Below are positions 1 to 11,694 of a stretch of DNA of 64,000 nucleotides, one piece after another. The notes below the pieces were generated by a model that was not told where the DNA came from, did no database searches, and worked only from the letters and a program-made list of their open reading frames with translations. Each line of letters opens with the position of its first letter. The stretch's first letter is position 1. The stretch lies in the NCBI GenBank assembly GCA_018873245.2, contig JAEMBT020000006.1, forward strand, positions 7,399,855 through 7,463,854, read 5' to 3'. Both the position numbers and the translations under genes were made by a program. This DNA is from Archegozetes longisetosus. Taxonomy: Eukaryota; Arthropoda; Arachnida; Sarcoptiformes; Trhypochthoniidae.

Positions 1-2418
1 CTGTCTGACTCGGAGTTTGTTCTGGGTTATCCGACATTTCTCTTGAATCCTTTTGTTAAATAAATCTCATAATCACTTGTTTCTTATATTAATCGAGACC
101 ATAAGTTTTCTTTTGTCACAAAGTCTTAATAATTGAATCTATAAAATGAAAACAATTCAATTAGAATTTTGTTGAAACAAATTTTGAAAACTACTGAAAA
201 CTTGATTGTCATGTAAGCAATAAATTTATTGGAAGAAACGCCGAATTTGTTCATCTCGATAAATCAATTATAGGATAAATTGTCCAATAAACTAACATTA
301 ATTTAGTTTTAAATTGAATTAACCAAAAACCGATAGTCAAATGTTGAAAACTTTTGGACACAAATTCAAAAGAATTATATAATTAAGAAATGAGTACATT
401 AATGATAAGAAATTAATTAATTTACAGAATATTAATTAATTATAAAAATAAAAAATGATTGACAACAAAAAGGAAAATAATAAGAAAATAGACGGCGGGT
501 GTCGATAATGAGAAATTGATAGAATAATAATAATAATGTTTTGAAAGTGATATAAAAAGTGTAATTTGAATGAATATTTGTTCATAGATGTATTAATAGC
601 GCTCTATTGAGTGGCACTAGTAGTCAACGCCTTTGAGCCAAAGCGCCCTTGAATTCGATCAATTCTCACACATCACTGATATTACGCATTAATACAATTG
701 AATACTTACCAATTATTAACTACTAATCAATGCACTGCTATTTCTTGAGACAGTCTCAATCATTCAATAGATATTAATTGACTAAATATAATACTAAATA
801 TATGGTTCAAATCAATTCATTAATGTATGTGATGGTCGGCCATATTAGCAGTTCTATAGCGTTATATCCAATCATAGCCTTAGCTCTCTTGTATTTTTCT
901 CCCTTTTTCTCTCTATATTAGACGAACGAACAAACAAAGTGAGCAATTTTCGATAGTATTGGTTCGAATCATGCATCAATAACGTCACTTAAAGTCACCT
1001 CCAAGTGCGTCCCTTCTCTTTAGAAGACTGTTGACCGCACAGACAATTCTCACATTTTCAAAGGCTTTGATAGTTTTATAGTTATTTTTACCCCAACTCT
1101 ACTCAATTGTAATCATAAGCTGTATTGAGAAACTGAAGACCCACACACTTTGGACATAACCTCGAAAATTACACTTTATTTTGTTGAGCCTTTCTTAGTC
1201 CTCTACCCTTCCTTAGTCAGACGTTGTTAGTAGACAACATTTTTGAGGGAAAGTGATCAACATTTTATTTATAGTCATCTTTCGCTTATATTTTGTAGAT
1301 GGCATTACATAAACTTGATTATTATCCTTGAAATAAGATTTAGGAACTCATTCAATATTTATGTAGGATTAAAGAACTTTTAAATTACCAGAAATCAACT
1401 TTAGAACCAATAAAGAAATGTTATATACAACTGATTCATTAGACCTTTATGTTCAGAAAATGACTTGAAAACTATGCATAATTTTAGACTAGTTCGGCAA
1501 ACTTTACAACATTCGACTTAATGTATACTAAACACTCAATGTATAGTGAACAACATTCAATATTATGAAACGAGCTTAGTTTAAAGATAGGCATTGATTC
1601 GAAGAAGATTTAACTGATGCTTAACAATAGCTATCGTTTGAAGTAAGTCTCTATAATACCGACTGTTTTTGCACAACCTAAATGTAAACATGGTTAATCT
1701 CAGATTTAGTCAAATCTTATTAGCAGAGCTTACAATGGCTTAAAATGAAAACTTGCGTAAAGTCTTAATTTCCGATAGTATTTGACTTAGTGTGTGATCA
1801 ATGTACAGAACAGGTGATGCAATCGAAACCTTTAGTTATAAGCTTACATGAATGACAAAGGATGAAGCATTAGACTAGATCAATTCGAAATATATTTGTA
1901 AAACTACTCAAATAAATCTGTTTAACTTTGATTAGAAACTTATGAAGTTTGATAAGTTTTTGTCAAAATTGAGTTTAGACAAAACATCGATTAAATAATA
2001 CAAAGTATATAAACAAAAGTAAATTTGATGACAAGTTGTAATTTTGTATAAGATGAAATTTAGAGGTAAACACAAGTGGGCTTTGAATCTGAGTCTCTAT
2101 TTGAGTAGAGATCTGCATGGGAATCGCTGCATAAAGCATTGACCTGAGGCACAAACCTCTATTGTATTGAACAGAAATCTGACTACTCAAATAGCATTTC
2201 ATCATTCGTTCAAATATGTTTACTAACAACATGTCATACATATTGTCATAATTATATAAATTCTATCGTAATAATTGATCCATTGATTTAGTAATAATTA
2301 CATAAAATGATGCATTTGATGAGATGACAACCGACTGACTTATTTGAAAGTGAACAGAGAGAATATGACTAAATAATAAGTAAAATTTGATTGGACTGGT
2401 GACAGATAAAACGTTTTT
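1..2418. other. AT-rich intergenic DNA, no gene seen
   Basis: All frames are broken by frequent stops and I find no splice-bounded stretch that reads like a known protein. A GGTTCGAATC string near 960 resembles a tRNA T-loop, but the flanking bases do not pair. The last part, up to about 2400, is presumably the promoter and 5' leader of the Bcl-2 family gene that follows. Confidence 0.5.
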
Positions 2419-3574
2419 ATGGCGAAAGGATTTGATCAGAGTGTACCAAACAAAAGACTTTCGGTTTGTTCTTCGAGAGTGTCACAAAATCGAGTCAACA
2501 CCTGTGCCATAACTGAAACTGACATAAATTCAAATCGATCTGAAGCTGAGAACTGCTCATCCACTGATAGTATCAATAGAATTGATACAAACGGTGACTC
2601 GAATGCCATAAATGTCAACTTGATCAGTAATTATCCATCACTGACAATAATGCCAACTATTAGATCTTACCCAACTCTTGATGAGACAGAAGCCGTTGCC
2701 AGAGAGCTGTTCACTCAATTTGCAAGAGAACAGTCCAGTCAATTTGCAAGTGAACATTCCACGGATGAAGGCATCATCAGCCAGTCAGAAATTGAAGAAC
2801 AACTCCAACAGTTCAGGTCTTGATTCAATGCCTAATTAGGCCTTATTTTCAGTAACTATTCACTAAGTTCTAAGTGACTTATGAAGCAGTTATATGACGC
2901 TTACTATAATTAGTATTAGATTGATACAATTTGTAATTAATATATTTGTTGTGTTATAGTACAAACGGGTACAGTATTGCCACACCTGTAATGGCATCAG
3001 TCGGACGTGATCTCAGAAGGATATCAGAATCATTTGCTCAAAGCGTAGAACGAGAGCAAGTCAGAGCAAGAGCGTCAAGCGTAAGATACTCTCGATTCAA
3101 TCAATTGCTTAATAAACTCATTTAACATGTCATAAAAGCATATTATCATTAATTTTATCATTATAACTTTTACAATAATTAGGTTAATATAACTAGCCTA
3201 ACGAACGAACAATTCGCTTTATTATTGGATGAATTGTTCCTACATGGGAACATAACTCGCGAACGAATCGTAGTCTTGTTTTTCTTCTGCTCTGATTTGG
3301 CGGTTCAAGCCTTAGCTAGTGGACGAATTGGTTACTTCAAAAGATTAATTGAGTGGTCATTGAGTTACATAATAGATAAGGTCTGCTCATGGGTCCAAAG
3401 ACAAGGCGGATGGGTACGAATTAGGTTTTAGTGTTAATTTTCCAAAAATTGATAGAATATTTGACTTGACAGGAGGTTGTATTAGGAAGTTATTTTCCTC
3501 GAGCAGCGATTACAGCTTGTGCCTTATTGGGATGTCTTGCATTTGGCATTTACATCAGGAGAAATATGTTTTGA
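2419..3574 (+). CDS. Bcl-2 family protein, Bak/Bax-like, tail-anchored
   Basis: A multidomain Bcl-2 protein, the class that controls outer mitochondrial membrane permeability in apoptosis. Four exons join in frame: 2419-2816, 2960-3080, 3183-3413 and 3473-3574, giving 283 residues. A long Ser/Asn-rich N-terminus leads to an amphipathic helix like Bak helix 1 (ETEAVARELFTQFAREQ). Then come a BH3 helix (VGRDLRRISESFAQ, about residue 145), BH1 (HGNITRERIVVLFFF, about 188), BH2 (WVQRQGGW, about 243) and a final hydrophobic anchor (AAITACALLGCLAFGIYI) ending in RRNMF. The VGR-L spacing before BH3 and the strong helix 1 favour Bak over Bok or Bcl-2. Odd points: BH1 has NITR where most members have NWGR, and the BH3 Gly-Asp pair reads Ser-Glu. 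Whether it is pro- or anti-apoptotic cannot be read from sequence. Family assignment is firm; the Bak subtype is inference. Confidence 0.88.
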
Positions 3575-4634
3575 TTATTAGCATTTCTCTATTTATAATT
3601 CTCTTCCATTTACACTTTCATATAATTGTGTCTTCAGGAAGATTAATCTTAATTTTCATATGACCCGCGACTCTGTCGAAAAAGTTTTGTATGAAACGCC
3701 TTTTCACTTTAATATCTGATTTTTGTAATATATTGTCTACTTGTAGTTTTTAATACTCGTATAGTCGAAACGATACAATTGCCAGCTCCGACTTTACTAT
3801 AGTTTTAACTAAAGTCAGTGTTGAGAAGCATGGGTAGATTTGAATTTATATTAATTTTGGAGATTTTAAAGGCAACAAATGAGCTGGTTGAGGAGATAAA
3901 GAATTAAAAGTATTTAAAATCATTATCATTAAATATAACTTCATGTAATTAACTGCAATATTCACATATCTCCTCCATAATCAATTTCTATACTTTTGAA
4001 ATTTTTCTAACGAATACTTAATTAAATTATTTCTTTTGTATAAAATGTCTTTGAGTTCAGAGTTTAACTTTGATTTGTATCATATATCTTATAGATGCTT
4101 TTTGTATCACTCAAAACGAATGATTTGATTTTAAAATAAATTTTTACTATAAACTATTTTTAAATGGTTTAGTAAGTATACCATCATTTCATGTAATTTT
4201 TATGTTTAAAAAGAAGTGAACAAATAGTATGACTATAATAGCAAAATAGCATCTATTCATTTTTTGCTCGATTGGTGCCTAAAATTCAATTAAAAAGTCA
4301 CTGAAATAAAGAAACATGTTTTGCGATAGATCTAACTATAAGTTCGTCTCAAATAGATTATAAAGTCAAAAGTTAAGATCAATCAACAAACGGAAAGTAA
4401 AAAATTGAAAAGAAAAAGCAGCAAAAAATTTTCTGAAGAATGCATCAGTTCTTTTCTGACAAACGAAGTTTCTTACATTAACTCAAGTTCTAGGAAGGTA
4501 TCCAAGGCTTAACTTAAATTATTGTTGAACTTTATTCAAATCTCATCTCTCTGGCATGGTTATTGTTGTGGTGAACGATTCAAAATTTTAAAATTAAAGT
4601 CTATACCAGTGATCCTCAATAATTCTTACCCGAG
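3575..4634. other. Intergenic, no gene seen
   Basis: About 1.1 kb of AT-rich DNA between the Bcl-2 gene and the broken gene downstream. It presumably holds the 3' UTR of the former. I see no open frame or repeat of note. Confidence 0.5.
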
Positions 4635-6170
4635 ATGGAAAAGATTGCAGAAGATTTCAAAACGAAACCTACTTTGCTAATGCCTAAAGAATACGCTGCT
4701 TGGATTTCAGTTCATATTCCATTCTTATCATTAAATGACAATAGAATCGATCACAAATCAGTGGCCAAATTGATAGCCTTTTAAACGAAAACTCAAATTG
4801 AGCGCTGCAAATTATTACATTTAAGTAAAATCGGTTTTTGCATATTTGACAAGTGAAGAGATTGTTTGCAAGCAGGTCGACTGCTATGGTATCAATTGAT
4901 TCGCGAGACAACGATTTACGCACATTACGATTGGTTTGAAGAACTAGAGAAGCCGTTAAATGATCAAAAAGGAAAGCCATTGAACGGTCATACCTTGTTA
5001 TCAGTAAGTGGCCTGTGTTGGGATGTCCTCAAAGTTAGAAAGGAGTTGATAAGAAGAAAGTTAATATTAGCTAATGATCAGCAATCAATTAATGCTAGAA
5101 CAAAAATAACTGCCCCACAGATACTCGACTCTATTTACACTGATACTTATGACGACATTCATATTCCGGATTCTATTTATTCTATCAGAAATTCACAATT
5201 AGTCGAACTGTTGACTGACTTCAAGATGATGAGATCCATCGATCAGATCGAAGATATTAGATGTGCGGAAGATGAACAGGACTTGATGGAATTATCGGAA
5301 ACTGATTCTGAATTCAAGAATAAGTGTTTAAAGAGAAAGTATCTGGTTTGTTGGTGAATAGTAGTGAAATCTCAATACAAGACATTATCAAATGTCTGGC
5401 ATCAGTTTTGAGACAGCTATCCTTAGAATCAACTGACACTCAAATATTATCTCTAGTTCAGCAACTCTTATATAGAAATAGTTGCGAAGGTGAGGAAAAG
5501 TCTGATACTGTCGTAAAAGTTAAGATGAACTTAAAGCCAAAAAGGTATTCAGAATTTAGATCAAGGTTTAAATTAAATTCTTGAAATCTAATAAACTTGA
5601 AACTGATAGGACTATTGCTGAACTCGAAAATCAATCGATTGTTAGTATTGAAAGATTTCGCTTGTATAATGAGTTTCAAACAAAATACAGTCGAGCTCAT
5701 GTTTGAACGATAAAAACGATAACTTTAAGACTGCAGCATCAGATGCATTCATATTAATTGATAAGATGATAGATGAATGACAGGTATTCAACAATAAGAT
5801 GAGAATCACGAGCATGATTTGATCGCTAAACGCAACAGAGAATTAATCGATATGCAAAAAGAGAGTCAATGTAATCGAATCTAGAATCAAACCAGTGTTA
5901 ATAATCACAATAATTGCGATCAAGATCTCACTGAAGTCTCAGTCAAAAAGAGCACGAGAAATAGGAAATTTACTAAAGTTATAAACAACAGTAGAGTTTA
6001 TGAGTAGTTTATCGAGAAATCGTACGAATTTTCGCATTCAAAACTCTGACTCCGATCTTAGTAATGACAAAAAAGAAAAAGTTATCGAAACAATGACGCA
6101 AATAGATGTAGTTGTAGTAATAAACTTGTGTCAGAACAAAGTTGATCAGTAAATTAGACTCTTTTATCAA
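4635..6170 (+). pseudogene. Decayed gene of unknown, perhaps chromatin-related, function
   Basis: A reading frame starts at ATG 4635 (MEKIAEDFKTKPTLLMPKEY) and stays coding-like, in the same frame, to about 5330, but is cut by TAA at 4782 and TGA at 4857. Protein-like sequence then continues one frame over from about 5327 (FKEKVSGLLVNSSE) to a stop at 5582, and in other frames to about 6010, with more stops. The segment GRLLWYQLIRE followed by acidic, Trp-bearing sequence faintly recalls the WHIM-type region of remodelling factors such as RSF1 or CECR2. A downstream basic patch KKSTRNRKF would fit a chromatin protein. That family link is a guess. The first shift could be a missing T in TTT at 5327-5329, but the two in-frame stops need either an unseen intron or real decay. 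I see no clean intron that removes both. Confidence 0.45.
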
Positions 6171-7695
6171 TTTATATTGATTCGGCTAAGAGTTTGAGAA
6201 AACTATTTGTGTGAATTAATGAGTAATTGTCTAAAAATAATATATAAACCTACATTCCTCTCTTTAAGATATTTCGAAATGATTTTTCTTTAATTTGAAA
6301 TCTTAATATAAACTATTTTGACTTTAATTAAAGATTAAATTATAGAATTACAAAAGTTAAATGTCTCGATAATGATATGATGAAATTTATGTACAAAAAT
6401 AGATCAAGTAATAGACAAGAATTCGTTATGAATGAAGGATTTAATAACAGAATCTCAAAAATTACGAAATTAATATAAAGAATGACAACTGTGTTATGAG
6501 AATTGAGTTCAGGTTGAAAATTAGATCATTCAATATTTAATGTAGAAAACTTTAAGGTCAATTTTGAACCAAACTTCCCAATAGGAACTTCAATGCTTTG
6601 AATTTACATTGAGTGAAAATTTTAAAATTCAATTTAAATAAATGTATTGCACAAAACCAAAATTAAAGTAATCTGCTAACTAAAAAGGTTTAAAAAAAAG
6701 TATTTTTGACTCATTTTCAGGAGAGAACTTTGAAGTTTCTTACAGTTAAGCTATTTATGAATCACTAGAGATTACGAAAGCTAATTTCACTTAAGGTAGA
6801 GACTCATAAATGGGTTAACCTACAGAAACAATGTCTAAAACAAGTTGAGCCGATGGTTTTGTTCTGAAAAAGAATGAGAGAAGATCAAAGTAAAAATGAA
6901 ATTTTTATGAATTTAGTAAGACATTTAGATAGAACATTAGTGTTAGCTCAGAATAGAATAGAAGATTGTTTTATGTCAGTAGCTATTATTCTGAGTGAAA
7001 TTGAAAAGAAAATCAATTGTGAGGCCTCAATATTGTTATAGACTACATTATAGTTAAGTTGGAGCTGAATCTGTAATTCATTCATTATAATATAATGACA
7101 ATATAATGTATATTTCTATATATGACAGCGCTATTGACTAAGTCTCATATTTAAAATCTATGTATATGAAATCTAACATTCTCAAATCTAACATTCATTT
7201 ATCGCTAGTTATTGCATCAGTAATCGTGGTTTAGCAATAATGCAATTAAAATGAAGATTATACGAGATAACTTGTAATTTAATTTGACATAAAAAGTTTA
7301 TGTGATATTAGGGTTAGGTATAAATGAATTATATAATTATTAGTATTATGATTTGGTTCGATAAACAAATGACCTTAACATTGAGTGATGCGCAGGTATA
7401 TGGTCTATGCAAATGGTATTTAAGTTATTATTAATAACAAAATAAACTTAGTTACCAGTGGAGACCAGTTGAAAAAAATCGAAATAACCATTTCTATAGC
7501 CAATAGAACACTATTTCAGCATTGTTGTTTTCAGCATTGGTTTTAGTACGACTGTTGTTTTGATTATTGGTTTTAATACCACTGTTTTAGTAATTGATGT
7601 GACGCGTAATTCAGATTCACTTTTCCCTAATAGTATGAGATTCCTCTATCACTCAGAATAAGTCATGGCATATGTAGTCGACTTACGAATGGCAA
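6171..7695. other. Intergenic with a short imperfect repeat
   Basis: No gene seen. Near 7505-7600 a unit containing ATTGGTTTTA-TAC-ACTGTT is repeated about twice with variation. The remainder is AT-rich with stops in all frames. The 3' part probably holds the promoter of the zinc-finger gene. Confidence 0.45.
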
Positions 7696-10111
7696 ATGTG
7701 CAAAGTTTCAAATCAACGCTTATTTATCATGTTTCAAGATTTTAGTTCTCATATATCCAAGTTTTTATCCACTGCAAAGTTAAAGCAAAACAGACGCAAA
7801 GGGTTGTCTTTAGCGCGACACCGATTGGATGATAATCTTCATTGGCGTTGTGGGACATGTCATTCAGTTGTACCAACCCATGAAACTCATCTTCATTTAA
7901 GTTCATGCTTAGATTATATAAACTCTACAGAAAGTGAAGATCCCATTTTATCTCCACTCAGTGATCAGGAATTCGATAGAAAGTTGTTGTGTATTGAAAT
8001 CAAACCGATGGATAGACATCAGAGACCTCGCACTAAAAAGTTGGAACGACCGACACCTAACTTAAAACATCCGGTTATTAATGGTAATTTGTCCGAAGAA
8101 TCAAAACAGAATTTTAATGATAAACTTTTTGCAAACAAAAACAATGAAAAAAGTTTGAATTTGAACGAAAAAACAAACAAATCACAAACAACATCATTGG
8201 AAAAAGCCATTAATAAGACAGCAGAAAAAACTAGAGATCAGACGATTTGTGAAAAGAATTCGAGGTCTCCGTGCAAGACATGTGATCGTGAGATAGCACC
8301 TGAAAAGTTTCATTGCCATAACACGTTTAGTCTAAATAAGACTCCAGTATTGAGACGAAGTAAGACTGAAGAAACAACTGGTGCCTCTCCATCCGCAACT
8401 TTAACAGCACTCACTTGTCATAAAGCGAATACAATCAAAAACAACTTCCAAAGCAAGTCGACTGATTCTACTACTCAATACAAAGCCAAAACTGAGCTAA
8501 AACTCTCAAATGAAAATTTAAGATGCAATATATGTAAGAGTTCTTATACAGCTACTAATATATCAGCACACGAACAACAGTGTTTAAAGGTATGATTTGA
8601 TAGAAAAGTTTCAAATTTTAAATTTGGCAAGTAATCGATTTGATTTAAAGGTGAGTAGCGAGGCTGAAAAATTTTGAGTGGGCACAGATCATATTCAATT
8701 TGATTGAACATTTACTTTCCCGATTGTGTAGAGGTTTTAAACTTGAGTTATAATGTATTTTTACTTCATTTTGCAGTAACTATTACAATTTAAGGTAATC
8801 TTCAAATGAGCAAACTGTAACTTTTGCCACCAACTTGGCTACAGATTTGATTATCATCATAGAGAATTAAGTTTAGACTTCTCCCCTAACTGGCTTTGCT
8901 GCTATTAAAGATTCTTCTTTTGATAATCTTTAATAGATATTTTAGGTCTTAATAGCAAAATGCCTATGATATTGTTGCAGATCATACTTGCTTTTGCAGT
9001 TATGCTTAACTTTTAATTGAACAAAGGTTTAGTAAGTTTGGTTCAGTAAAATGAAATAGTAGCACGTGAAGCAATATCAGTGTCAGCTCACTATTTGACC
9101 GAGTTTTCATTCTAACTCACTGTAAGCTCAATCGCATCGAATTGAGTTTTGCATCATTGAGAGCACCAACTGGTCTCAAATATGCAAAAATTAAACTGTT
9201 TAATCTCGAGCAATAACACAAACATAATTTCAATGTGATGAGAATCTCTGAATATAGCTAATGATAAGATGCTCTCTTCATAAGAATATGTCGAAAGATT
9301 GATGTAAGTTATTTTTGATTAGGGTAAATATCTTACAAAAAATGTGATAAAAGTGAAACCTCAATAACTACCTTATAATATGATAAAAGAATATTCATAG
9401 GAAATGTAAGGAATCAACTTGTGCTTTACAAGTTAGAAAAAAATACTTTCAGTCAAGTCTGTTTATCAATAAGTCAAATTTAGTTCACACTGAAAAATAT
9501 TGATTAACTCTAATTATTTATCTTATTAGGCCATAAGAGGCAATAACATAACAAAATCAATAAATGACACAGAAGTGCAACCGGTCAACAAAGACGGTTG
9601 CGATCCAGCTGGTTGGGAACATTTCAAATCACAGTTAGTGCCGTGTTCGCGATGTTTTCGCACGTTCTTCCCTCATAGACTGCCAATACATGAGAAGAGC
9701 TGTAGAGGCATTACTATCAAACAAACAACGAAACCAGCTCAAGAATCAAAAGTTCACATAAAAGCAAATATTCCAACCAAGTCCACGTTTCTGGACTGTA
9801 CCACATGCGGCAGGAAATACAGCACAACATCATTAACATTGCACGAGCTTAAGTGCAGAACTAATAATAACAACAGAAAGTTAAATACAGGTTAGAAAAT
9901 CGAAAATGAATACAGAAGTGATGATAAGAGAAGTGATTGTTATGTTTTAGGAAAGTGTGACAATATGAACGAAATGAACATAGCGTGGGAGCACTTCAAA
10001 ACGCAATTAGTGCCATGCACTAAATGCAAACGAAAATTTTTGCCAGACAGACTTGAAAAGCACGAACCCAACTGCAAGGCCGATCCCATTATTAGTACTA
10101 CAAATAAATAA
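7696..10111 (+). CDS. Six-finger C2HC zinc protein (ZNF474/ZC2HC1-like)
   Basis: Three exons, 7696-8589, 9530-9890 and 9951-10111, join in frame to 471 residues. Six Cys-x2-Cys...His...Cys fingers are visible: CGTC (about residue 52), CKTC (192), CNIC (276), PCSRC and DCTTC in exon 2, and PCTKC in exon 3. This C2HC type is the one found in the ZC2HC1/ZNF474 group, whose molecular role is poorly defined; it binds zinc, and nucleic acid binding should not be assumed. Between fingers 1 and 2 lies a long Lys/Asn/Ser-rich linker, probably disordered. Exons 2 and 3 each carry the same lead-in (WEHFK-QLVPC) before a finger, so the C-terminus grew by internal duplication. The first intron is 940 bases and I see nothing in it. 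The start at 7696 is the first ATG of the frame; a later Met (7726) is possible. The TAA stop overlaps an AATAAA signal. Confidence 0.8.
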
Positions 10112-10152
10112 AGTTTGAGTAGTCAAATTTAAATCAAAGTCTAAACTTTATT
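10103..10152. terminator. Facing poly(A) signals of two convergent genes
   Basis: On the plus strand AATAAA occurs at 10103-10108 and again at 10107-10112, overlapping the stop of the zinc-finger gene. On the minus strand AATAAA (TTTATT at 10147-10152) lies only 6 bases past the NitFhit stop. The stop codons are 46 bases apart, so cleavage downstream of either signal makes the two 3' ends overlap in antisense. Confidence 0.55.
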
Positions 10153-10157
10153 TTCTG

Positions 10158-11694
10158 TTAAAAGTAAGCCTTGAGTATTGCCGCCTCTTTTGCCATTTCA
10201 TCTTCAGTTTTGAGTCTAAATTTCTTCGAATGTTCTTCTTTGTCATGTTTTTGTAATTCACTATAGATTTGATCTATTCTTCCATCAAAATCAGTTGGTT
10301 TTCGCGGCAATAAATGAACATGTAAATGCTCGATGGACTGACCAGCATCAATGCCATCTTGTATGGCAACTGTCGATGCGTTTGCTTTGAACTCGGTTTC
10401 AATTGCTTTTTGAACTCTCTGAACGGTACAGAACAAATCTGTTATTTCATCACGATTCAGTTCAGACAATCGTTTTGCTTCTCTTATCGGTGCAATCAAC
10501 ACATGTCCAGGTAGTACTGGCCTATGATTAACAAATGCAATCGTATGTTGCGTTCTATAAAAAACTTGCACTGATTTAACCATTGCGGTCGGACCAAACT
10601 TAAAAGATTGCTCGGAATTTATTGATAGGCTTTGAAAACTTTGCGCAGGGACTATGTTTCCGTACAGTTGCGGTTTTCGATCGCTCCAGACGGGAAGCTT
10701 TTGTCTAACACTACGCAGAAAATCGAAATCGACTTGTGCGACAGCGAACCCTACTTGATCACTACATTGAGCTATAATGGCACCCCACGGGTCGACAACC
10801 ATTGCGTGTCCATATGATGAACGCTTTGGATTATGTGTTCCCGTCTGAGCGGCTGCTACCACATAGCATTGGGTTTCGATTGCACGCGCGCGCAATAGTG
10901 ACTCCCAATGAGCCGAACCAGTTGGGACTGTGAACGACGACGGGTACTGTCAATGGATTGCAAAATCGGTTAAACGTTTAAGTTATATGAAATTCAAACA
11001 ATAAACTAACAGTTAGGATATCAGCGCCTGATTTGGCCAGAGATATCGCAAACTCAGCAAATCTCAAGTCATAACAGATCCCGAGACCTATTTTTCCGGC
11101 AGGAGTTTCGACAGGTTCTACCACACGATCGCCAGGAGTCGAAAATTCTGACTCAACGAGTCGGACAACACCAGGAATTTCTAAATTGAATAAATGAACT
11201 TTTCTGTAGACGGATACAATTTCTCCAGAATTGTTGATAACTATATGTGCGTTATATGCCTTTCCATCATCTGATTGAGTCTTCTTTTCGTGAAGACCTC
11301 CTAATGACAGCCAAACATTTGTTTCTTTTGCTAAATTGCGGTACCTAGTAATAATCGGACCATCGATTGGTTCGCTGTTGGCCATTGTTTTCTGTTTAGA
11401 GTCACAAATCATGTCGAAACACTCAGGAAGGAATACAACCTTGCATCCTTGTAGTGATGCTGATCTTATGAGTTGTTCAGCTACACTCAAGTTTTGTTGT
11501 TTGTCTTCTTTCGATGTCATCTGACAAACAGCTATAAGTGTCTTTTTACCCTGATTACTTTCCGAAGACATGTTCGCAGAAATATAAGAAGTTGTATGGA
11601 TCTTTCTCTTAGCAAAATGTCGGTATTTTTCTACTGATAACGATCTAATCAAATGACGAATATTCTTTGATAACCCAATCATATGCCCAAACAT
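10158..11694 (-). CDS. NitFhit: NitFhit: fused nitrilase-like and Fhit protein
   Basis: Two exons on the minus strand, 11694-11011 and 10946-10158, join (DILT then YPSSF) to 490 residues. Residues about 50-330 are a carbon-nitrogen hydrolase of the Nit1 type with its catalytic triad: Glu in FLPECFD, Lys in VYRKVHLF and Cys in GICYDLRF. Nit1 proteins are deaminated-glutathione amidases. The C-terminal 150 residues are Fhit, a HIT-family dinucleoside (Ap3A) hydrolase, with the histidine triad HLHVHLLP and the FVNHRPVLPGHVL segment. The two are separate genes in vertebrates and fused in flies and worms, so the fusion supports a protostome. The first 45 residues are basic and rich in Ser, Arg and His with almost no acids, which suggests a mitochondrial presequence; an internal Met (MSSESNQ) could give a cytosolic form. 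Both halves look intact. Confidence 0.97.

Noticed and set aside
950-985. GGTTCGAATC resembling a tRNA T-loop
   Set aside because: Flanking bases do not form a T-stem and no acceptor or anticodon arms fit.
4684-4980. 98-codon minus-strand frame with a CxxC pair
   Set aside because: It lies antisense to the decayed plus-strand gene and has no second metal-binding pair or start context.
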